Part shown: in pieces, positions 1 to 5,024 of the stretch
Layout of the letters: each line of letters starts with the position of its first letter
How positions within the stretch are numbered: the first letter of the stretch is position 1
Source: an uncultured Collinsella sp.
Lineage (GTDB): Bacteria > Actinomycetota > Coriobacteriia > Coriobacteriales > Coriobacteriaceae
Reading direction: 5' to 3'
NCBI GenBank assembly: GCA_947003675.1
Contig: CAMQPJ010000117.1
Location: forward strand, 1 to 5,024
Length of the DNA: 5,024 nucleotides
Notes under the pieces: model-generated
Databases searched by the model: none
What the model was told of the DNA's origin: nothing
The model's input: the letters and a program-made list of their open reading frames with translations, nothing else
Translations under genes and position numbers: made by a program

Positions 1-1982
1 TTGAACTTGGTGAACAGCGGCACGTACTCAAAGCTCACGTTGGAGTTCTCCAGGCCGTACCAACGCGCAGGCGTGCCGGCGGCGCGACGGATGATGTACT
101 TGAGCGTGATGGCCGTACGCTCGCTGGGCTCCACATCGCTTTCGGGCGCCAGAAGCTTACGGATCAGGACGAACTTGAACGTGCCGATGTTACCCGGATC
201 CTTGTAGACCGAGTAGTCATGCGTCTGCGGCGGCAGCTCGCCGGTGGCAGCCAGGTCCTGAACAACCTGACGCAGGTAGGCATTGACGCGCTGGTTGATC
301 TTGTAGCCCAGGTACAGATGCACGCGGAACACGTAGTCGGTGCCGAACGTCTCGACCGAATAGGCAAAGGTGTGCGGTTCGTCCATGGTCTCGACATTCA
401 CAAACCACCAGGCGCGGGCGCGCTTGGGATGCTTATCCAAGATCGAGTAAACGATATCGCGGTCGATGTAGTCGGTATGGGTGTCCTTGGTCAGGTACAC
501 GATGTTGTCGCTCACGAGCTCGTAACGGTCGTCGTCGCGCAGGCGCTTGAGCTGCGGCAGGTAGCTGCGCAGCGGCAGTAGCGTAAACTGGCGCTGCTCG
601 ACCGCCGTGCCGTTGTACCAGCACACCATAATGCCCATGATGAGTGCAGCCATAAGGATGGTGAAATAGCCACCGTGGAAGAACTTGGTGAGCGAGCTCA
701 CGAAGAAGAAGCCTTCGAGCAAAAGGAAGAAGGCCGCGAAGATCCACGGAGCAACCTTGAGCTTGCGCTCCTCGTGCAGGTAGAAGAAGAGCAGCAGCGT
801 GGTGCACATCATAGTCAGCGTAATGGCAAGGCCGTAGGCGGCTTCCATATGCGCCGAGTTCTGGAACAGCAGCACCACGATGACGCAGCCCACGAGCATG
901 ACGTTGTTGACCATGGGGATGTAGAGCTGGCCCTTGGTCTCGGCAGGGTAGAAGACCTGCATGTGCGGCATAAGGTCCAAACGGCTGGCCTCGGACACCA
1001 GCGAGAATGCGCCGGTGATGAGCGCCTGCGAGGCAATGATGGCCGCGACGGTGGAAAGGCCGACGGCAAAGGGACGCAGGCCCGGGGTGAGCATCTGGTA
1101 GAAGGGGTTGAGGTCGGCAACGCCCATGAGCTCGGGGTTGGCAGCGTTGTTCATAAGCCAAGCGCCCTGGCCCATATAGGAAAGCAGCAGGCAGCACTTA
1201 ACGAACGGCCAGGTGGCGTAGATATTGCCGCGACCCACATGGCCCATGTCGGAGTAGAGCGCCTCGGCACCGGTGGTGGCAAGGAAGCAGCTGCCCAAGA
1301 TCATGATGCCCGCATGGTTGTTGGGACTCAACAAAAAGCCGATGCCGCGCAGCGGGTTGAGGCACAGCAGCACCGCGGGGTGCTGGAAGACAAAGAACAG
1401 ACCCGTACCGCCCAGGAACAGAAACCACAGCGTCATGATGGGGCCAAAGGCACGGCCGATCTTGGCCGTGCCGATGCGCTGCACCAAGAAGAGCACAATG
1501 ATGATGGCAAGCGTGATGGCCACGACGCGGCCCTGATCGTCGCCCAGCACGGCATGGACTGCCGGGATGGTGCGCAGGCCCTCGATGGCCGTGGTAACGG
1601 TAACGGCAGGTGTCAGGATGCCGTCGGCGAGCAGCGCGGCGCCACCCAGCATGGCGGGGATGATGAGCCACTTGCCGCAACGCTTGACCAGGCTGTACAG
1701 GGCAAAGATACCGCCCTCGCCGTGGTTGTCGGCGCGCAGCGAGATCAGCACGTACTTGACGGTCGTCAGCAGCGTGACCGTCCACACGACAAGGGAGAGC
1801 GCGCCGAGCACGAACTCCTCCGTGACGCTTCCGATGCCGCCGTTGCCGGCAACGAGCGCCTTGGTTACATACATGGGGCTGGTGCCGATATCGCCGTACA
1901 CCACGCCCAGCGTGACGAGCATCGCCGAGATGCTCACAGGAATCGCAGCGTGCGAGGCTGCCTCCTTGGCCTTTTGTTCCAT
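1..1982 (-). CDS. kup: Kup-family potassium uptake permease (3' end cut by window edge)
   Basis: Integral membrane K+ transporter of the KUP/HAK/KT family (APC superfamily), which imports K+, in characterised members by proton symport. From the ATG at 1982-1980 the frame is open for 660 codons to the left edge. Family signatures are clear: VVYGDIGTSPMY (about residues 27-38), ADNHGEGGIFALY (84-96), then LLADGILTPAVTVTTAIEGL and TGAEALYSDMGH. Roughly the first 455 residues are hydrophobic, consistent with the family's 12 membrane segments. The rest is a soluble, probably cytoplasmic domain with the typical NIVYLTKD, WWFVNVET and RWYGLENSNVSFEYVPL stretches. E. coli Kup has 622 residues and Gram-positive homologues are often somewhat longer, so only a short tail should be missing. 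The start is supported by GGAGG (complement of 1993-1997), 10 nt upstream. No frameshift or missing signature was seen. Family assignment is very secure; the coupling ion and regulation are inferred. Confidence 0.96.
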   Translation of the reverse strand, partial: MEQKAKEAASHAAIPVSISAMLVTLGVVYGDIGTSPMYVTKALVAGNGGIGSVTEEFVLGALSLVVWTVTLLTTVKYVLISLRADNHGEGGIFALYSLVKRCGKWLIIPAMLGGAALLADGILTPAVTVTTAIEGLRTIPAVHAVLGDDQGRVVAITLAIIIVLFLVQRIGTAKIGRAFGPIMTLWFLFLGGTGLFFVFQHPAVLLCLNPLRGIGFLLSPNNHAGIMILGSCFLATTGAEALYSDMGHVGRGNIYATWPFVKCCLLLSYMGQGAWLMNNAANPELMGVADLNPFYQMLTPGLRPFAVGLSTVAAIIASQALITGAFSLVSEASRLDLMPHMQVFYPAETKGQLYIPMVNNVMLVGCVIVVLLFQNSAHMEAAYGLAITLTMMCTTLLLFFYLHEERKLKVAPWIFAAFFLLLEGFFFVSSLTKFFHGGYFTILMAALIMGIMVCWYNGTAVEQRQFTLLPLRSYLPQLKRLRDDDRYELVSDNIVYLTKDTHTDYIDRDIVYSILDKHPKRARAWWFVNVETMDEPHTFAYSVETFGTDYVFRVHLYLGYKINQRVNAYLRQVVQDLAATGELPPQTHDYSVYKDPGNIGTFKFVLIRKLLAPESDVEPSERTAITLKYIIRRAAGTPARWYGLENSNVSFEYVPLFTKF

Positions 1983-2017
1983 AAGCCGGTTTCCTCCCAA
2001 CTTTAATGTTCGAAGGG

Positions 2018-2046
2018 ATTATAGATAATCGGCCCATGTTTGAATG
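2018..2046 (-). promoter_or_regulatory. Probable kup promoter with exact TATAAT -10 box
   Basis: On the minus strand the complement of 2018-2023 reads TATAAT, an exact housekeeping-sigma -10 hexamer, in an AT-richer stretch of otherwise GC-rich DNA. It would start transcription near 2010, giving a leader of only about 30 nt that contains the GGAGG ribosome-binding site. The -35 is weak: with a 17-nt spacer it is CATTCA, and the best match, TTCAAA (complement of 2039-2044), needs a short 15-nt spacer. The promoter supports expression of kup independent of the upstream nitroreductase gene. The call rests on the -10 box and its position only. Confidence 0.6.
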
Positions 2047-2107
2047 GCACTGTTTTCCCAGCTAGATAAACATTTATACGGCCTTTAGGCCACCGCGGCG
2101 ATATGGA

Positions 2108-2138
2108 ATGTGACAAAGGGACGGTCCCTTTGTCACAT
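2108..2138. repeat. 31-bp near-perfect palindrome, REP-like element
   Basis: Two 15-bp arms, ATGTGACAAAGGGAC and its exact reverse complement GTCCCTTTGTCACAT, flank a single G at 2123. As RNA this would fold into a 14-bp stem with a CGG loop. It starts 4 bases past the nitroreductase stop codon (2142-2144, minus strand) and lies upstream of the kup promoter. No U-run follows on either strand, so it is not a canonical intrinsic terminator, although so long a hairpin could stabilise the 3' end or hinder read-through. Similar palindromes with a GTGACAAAGGGAC core recur between genes in gut bacteria as I remember them, often considered REP elements moved by IS200-like RAYT transposases. That link is recollection and inference; no transposase is in this window and only one copy is present. 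Confidence 0.75.
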
Positions 2139-2141
2139 CCG

Positions 2142-2990
2142 TCATTTTCCGAGCCAATTTTTGAACCACCACTCCATGGAGCGGCTCATCTCGGCCATAA
2201 AGGGACTCGTGTGCTTGCGGGTGTAGATATCCACCACGCGCTCGCCTACCTCGCGGGCATGCGGACGGAACATCGCGTCCATCTCGTCCACCTGCGCGTC
2301 CATGGTCGCGGCATCCGCACGGCAGTAGCGCTCCTCGTGCACCAGGTTCACCACGGGGTGTGCGATCGCCGGACGCTCCTTACGGGGCGTGCCGATGATG
2401 AGCATCGATAGCGGCATGGTATAGGGCGGCAGATCGAGCAGCTCGGCAACTTCCTCGGCATTCTCGACGATATCACCGATATAGCAGCTCCCCAGGCCCA
2501 GGGCCTCGGCGGCAACCACGGCGTTTTGCGCGGCGATCACGGCATCCTGAGCCGCGATGGCAAAGTCGCCCAAACCCGGCGCGCGGCGGGGCGCCTTGCC
2601 CGTGCGCTCGACAAACTCGGGCTCAAAGCAGCCCACGTGCTCAAACAGATCGATCCACTTGGCATAATCGACCACAAATATAAGTGCCCAGGGCGCCTTG
2701 GCAATCATGGGCTGGTGATCGCACAGGTCGGCGAGGCGGTCCAGCGTAGCCTGCTCGCGAATGCTTACGATGGAATACATCATCATGGCGCCCGCCGACG
2801 GCGCGCGACTCGCCGCATGCAAAATTGCCGCCCGCTGCTCGTCGGTCACCGCCACGGGACGGTCGTCGTCATCACGCGCGAAGGCACGCGTGGAGGAACG
2901 GTGCTCCAACGTGTCCAGCACCGCATTGCCCGTGGTCTCGACCGGATAGCCACACGTATCCACAGCCTTGGTGCAAACCTGCTCGTTCAT
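2142..2990 (-). CDS. Nitroreductase-family FMN-dependent oxidoreductase, NfsA/FRP-like
   Basis: Complete 282-residue cytoplasmic flavoprotein of the nitroreductase superfamily, whose members are usually FMN-binding dimers using NAD(P)H to reduce nitro, quinone or flavin substrates. Family marks are HRSSTRAF (30-37, the FMN-phosphate-contacting arginine/serine motif), ASRAPSAGAMMMYSIV (59-74), AQDAVIAAQNAVVAAEALGLGSCYIGDI (146-173, the long core helix plus the Gly-rich turn) and IIGTPRKERPA (198-208). The C-terminal tail, with YTRK and EMSRSMEWWFKNW, resembles tails of anaerobe nitroreductases. The start ATG (2990-2988) has GAGGA (complement of 2998-3002) 7 nt upstream, and the next methionine is residue 69 inside the core. 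About 25 residues, including Cys6 and Cys13, precede the conserved fold. The physiological substrate cannot be told from sequence. It is divergent from the gene at 3205 and followed by the palindrome at 2108-2138. Confidence 0.93.
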   Translation of the reverse strand: MNEQVCTKAVDTCGYPVETTGNAVLDTLEHRSSTRAFARDDDDRPVAVTDEQRAAILHAASRAPSAGAMMMYSIVSIREQATLDRLADLCDHQPMIAKAPWALIFVVDYAKWIDLFEHVGCFEPEFVERTGKAPRRAPGLGDFAIAAQDAVIAAQNAVVAAEALGLGSCYIGDIVENAEEVAELLDLPPYTMPLSMLIIGTPRKERPAIAHPVVNLVHEERYCRADAATMDAQVDEMDAMFRPHAREVGERVVDIYTRKHTSPFMAEMSRSMEWWFKNWLGK

Positions 2991-3204
2991 CGCCTCATCC
3001 TCGCCAATTCTTTAAGAAGCCTTTACGTTTCCGTGTAATTCCCGTCCATTATCGCGCAGGTCGCCACTACATTGCGCCACACCGCCGCACATGCGCGTTA
3101 ATATGGCTGGTTGTTGTGCGCAGCCCGCAAATGCAGCGCATATTTAGGTAACAATCGGGTAAACCCCCGCTTTCGTAGGTTTTAAGTTTGTGAGGAGTCT
3201 CAGC
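2991..3204. promoter_or_regulatory. Divergent intergenic region between nitroreductase and LTA synthase-like genes
   Basis: This 214-bp gap must hold the promoters of both outward-facing genes unless they lack their own. Both ribosome-binding sites are clear: GAGGA at 2998-3002 (minus) and GAGGAG at 3192-3197 (plus, 7 nt before ATG). Promoter boxes are not convincing. The best minus-strand -10 is GATAAT (complement of 3048-3053) without a good -35. On the plus strand the AT-rich stretch around 3140-3155 and the TTTTAAG near 3180 are only weak candidates. A short GGGT-AA-ACCC inverted repeat at 3157-3166 is the only local symmetry I noticed and may be chance. No tRNA, riboswitch or small gene was recognised here. 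Confidence 0.4.
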
Positions 3205-5024
3205 ATGTTCGCTGCCGCCATCTCGCTCGTCGGTCTTGCGGCGACCGTCTACCTTGTTTTGCGCGAGGCCAAGGCCATTCGCGCTCAGTCGGGCACCGTT
3301 GCCAAAAGCGCTCTTGGGTGGAGCGTCGCCTTCGGCCTGTTCCAGCTCTTTTTGACCATTTGGGGCGCTATTGGCCTCGTCGCGCAGAACGAGCCGCTCG
3401 CCTTCGTGATGCTCATCCTGACCAACGCCATCCTCACCGGCTGCGCTTGGGCCAGCATCGCCCGCGACCGCATCGCCCCGCGTGTCTTTGCGTTCGCCGG
3501 GCCCGACGCCCCCGCCCCCACCGGCAAGCTCGCCCGCCTGCGCGGCGCCTTTGTGGGCAAACCGCTCGTCGCCGCCGTCTTGTGCCTGTTGCTCGCCGGC
3601 GTCTTTGCGCTGCTAGGCATGGAGGTATCGTCCAACCACGACTTTACCTGGGTCTACCCCCTGTGCATCCTGCTCGAGTGGGCCATCATCACCACGCTCA
3701 TGGTCGGCCTGTTCTTCCTGTTCCAGCGCCACGGCGCAGCTCCCGCGGTCCTGGCCTTTGCCCTCTTTGTCCTGGGCATTGCCGAGTTCTTCGTCATCAC
3801 GTTTAAATCCATGCCCATCCAGCCGGGCGACCTTTCGGCCATCTCCACCGCCGCCGCGGTCGCCGGCACCGGCTACACCTTCTCGATCTCACTGTTCTGC
3901 GTGCTGTCCATGGGCTTTACCGCCATCGCCATGCTGCTATGCGAGTACGCCGGCCTGGTGGCACCGCACCGTCAGAAGGGCGCCGCCAACGCCAAGCGCA
4001 TGCTGCTCACCAACCTGCTCGTGGCAGTGCTGTGCCTGGGCGGCGTGACCGCACACGTCACGCTCATCGACTACTACAACACCCTCGGCATCACCGTCTA
4101 CACCTGGCGCCCGCTCGAGAGCTACTGGCGCGAGGGCTACCTGCCCGCTTTCATTAGCGCAGCGCAGTCCATCAAGCCGCCCAAACCCGCCGACTACTCC
4201 GTCGACGATGCCAAGGCCACGCTCAAAAAGTACGCCAAGGCCTACGACAAGTCCGACGCGGCCAAGAGCGACGAGCGCGCCGCCGCAAAGGAGCAGTTCG
4301 ACAGCGAGAAGCCCACGGTCATCGCCATCATGAACGAGACCTTCTCGGATCTTTCGATCTACCAGAACATGCGCGCCGGCTACGAAGGCCCGCAGTACTT
4401 TAAGAACCTGTCCAACTGCCTCAGCCGCGGCAAGCTCTACGTGAGCGCCTACGGCGGCGGCACCGCCAATACCGAGTTTGAGTTTATGACCGGCAACTCC
4501 ATGGCCAACCTGGGCTCGGGCGTGTACCCCTACACCATCTACAACATGGAAACGACCGGGAACCTGGCAGAGCAGTTCAAGTCGCTCGGATATTCCACCA
4601 CGGCCATGCACCCCAACCACGCAACCAACTGGAACCGCGAGAACGTGTACAAGGACTTTGGCTTTGACCGGTTCCTGTCCATCAACGACTTCCAGGGAGC
4701 CGACACCCTACGCGGCATGGTGACCGACCAGGCTACCTACGACAAGATTCTTGAGCTGCTCGACCAGAACGCCGATCCGCAGTTTATCTTCGACGTGACC
4801 ATGCAGAACCACTCGGGCTACGACACGGGCCTGCTGCCGGTCGACAAGCAGATGCACCTGAACATCGACACGACCGATCTGGACGCCAAGACCGTCGAGG
4901 ACGGCACGCTCTCCGATGTCGACGAGTACGTCTCGTGCATCGAGCAGTCCGACCAGGCGCTGCGCTACTTCCTTAACGCCTTGAGCAAGCTCGACCGCAA
5001 GGTGGTCGTGGTGTTCTGGGGCGA
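3205..5024 (+). CDS. LTA synthase-like membrane phosphotransferase, sulfatase superfamily (3' end cut)
   Basis: The frame from ATG 3205 is open for 606 full codons to the right edge; GAGGAG at 3192-3197 fixes the start. The N-terminal half is membrane: I count about eight hydrophobic segments near residues 2-19, 39-59, 64-85, 120-139, 149-173, 179-199, 222-246 and 267-287. The motif MPIQPGDL (203-210) matches the P-I-x-P-x-DL loop of LTA synthase-like proteins, as does ITVYTW...YLPAFI (296-317). A Lys/Ala/Asp-rich linker (about 330-370) leads to the extracellular domain: MNETFSD with Glu378 as likely metal ligand, GGGTANTEFEFMTG with Thr420 as likely nucleophile, and QNHSGYD with His536 as likely substrate-binding. 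The frame ends at FWG just where Asp-His should follow. Relatives transfer glycerol phosphate from phosphatidylglycerol to lipoteichoic acid or glycans; the acceptor here is unknown. Family secure, exact role inferred. Confidence 0.92.
   Translation, partial: MFAAAISLVGLAATVYLVLREAKAIRAQSGTVAKSALGWSVAFGLFQLFLTIWGAIGLVAQNEPLAFVMLILTNAILTGCAWASIARDRIAPRVFAFAGPDAPAPTGKLARLRGAFVGKPLVAAVLCLLLAGVFALLGMEVSSNHDFTWVYPLCILLEWAIITTLMVGLFFLFQRHGAAPAVLAFALFVLGIAEFFVITFKSMPIQPGDLSAISTAAAVAGTGYTFSISLFCVLSMGFTAIAMLLCEYAGLVAPHRQKGAANAKRMLLTNLLVAVLCLGGVTAHVTLIDYYNTLGITVYTWRPLESYWREGYLPAFISAAQSIKPPKPADYSVDDAKATLKKYAKAYDKSDAAKSDERAAAKEQFDSEKPTVIAIMNETFSDLSIYQNMRAGYEGPQYFKNLSNCLSRGKLYVSAYGGGTANTEFEFMTGNSMANLGSGVYPYTIYNMETTGNLAEQFKSLGYSTTAMHPNHATNWNRENVYKDFGFDRFLSINDFQGADTLRGMVTDQATYDKILELLDQNADPQFIFDVTMQNHSGYDTGLLPVDKQMHLNIDTTDLDAKTVEDGTLSDVDEYVSCIEQSDQALRYFLNALSKLDRKVVVVFWG

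Noticed and set aside
675..2006. A 443-codon open frame on the plus strand opposite kup, rich in Glu, Gln, His and Arg
   Set aside because: It is exactly antisense to the strongly supported Kup frame, has low-complexity charged composition typical of reading GC-rich codons backwards, and matches no family I recognise.
433..2037. Two long minus-strand open frames (433-1197 and 1198-2037) within the kup region
   Set aside because: They are out-of-frame readings of kup. The +1-shifted frame carrying the Kup signatures is open throughout from 1982 to the left edge, so there is no frameshifted gene.
2109..2137. TGTGA and TCACA half-sites resembling a CRP-binding site
   Set aside because: The half-sites are 19 nt apart, not the 6 nt of a CRP operator, and are simply the outer ends of the long palindrome.
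2108..2138. Palindrome as a Rho-independent terminator
   Set aside because: The stem is strong, but neither strand has a run of T residues after it, so the canonical terminator signature is missing; another termination or stabilising role remains possible.
2987..2998. A tiny out-of-frame ATG AGG CGA TGA overlapping the nitroreductase start on the minus strand
   Set aside because: It is three codons long, and its ATG overlaps the ribosome-binding site of the real gene. There is no evidence that it acts as a leader peptide.
3937..4620. A 227-codon minus-strand open frame rich in Val and Gly
   Set aside because: It is antisense to the LTA synthase-like gene, which carries recognisable catalytic motifs across the same bases.

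Overview
The window is GC-rich bacterial DNA with dense, strongly C/G-ending codon use. It holds three real genes, two of which run off the ends. Gene content, codon style and a 31-bp palindrome suggest a Gram-positive, high-GC gut bacterium. A Coriobacteriia member such as Collinsella is my best guess, from general familiarity and not from a database search.

Layout: (1) Positions 1-1982, minus strand: a Kup/HAK/KT-type potassium uptake permease. It is complete at its N-terminus and cut by the left edge close to its expected C-terminus. (2) Positions 1983-2141: a short spacer with the kup ribosome-binding site, an exact TATAAT -10 box and a near-perfect 31-bp inverted repeat (2108-2138) that begins 4 bases beyond the stop of the next gene. 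(3) Positions 2142-2990, minus strand: a complete 282-residue nitroreductase-family flavoprotein. (4) Positions 2991-3204: a 214-bp divergent spacer. (5) Positions 3205-5024, plus strand: the N-terminal 606 residues of a membrane-anchored LTA synthase-like phosphotransferase of the sulfatase/alkaline phosphatase superfamily. It is cut by the right edge just before its expected Asp-His metal-ligand motif.

The nitroreductase and kup lie in the same direction, but the palindrome and a separate kup promoter argue that they are independent units. The LTA synthase-like gene is transcribed divergently from the nitroreductase. The three products (potassium uptake, flavin-dependent reduction, envelope polymer or phosphoglycerol transfer) do not form an obvious pathway. 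I see no phage, CRISPR, tRNA, rRNA or complete mobile element. I do not see a convincing novel multi-gene system. The points most worth a second look are the palindrome, the unusually many membrane segments of the LTA synthase-like protein, and the kup promoter region.
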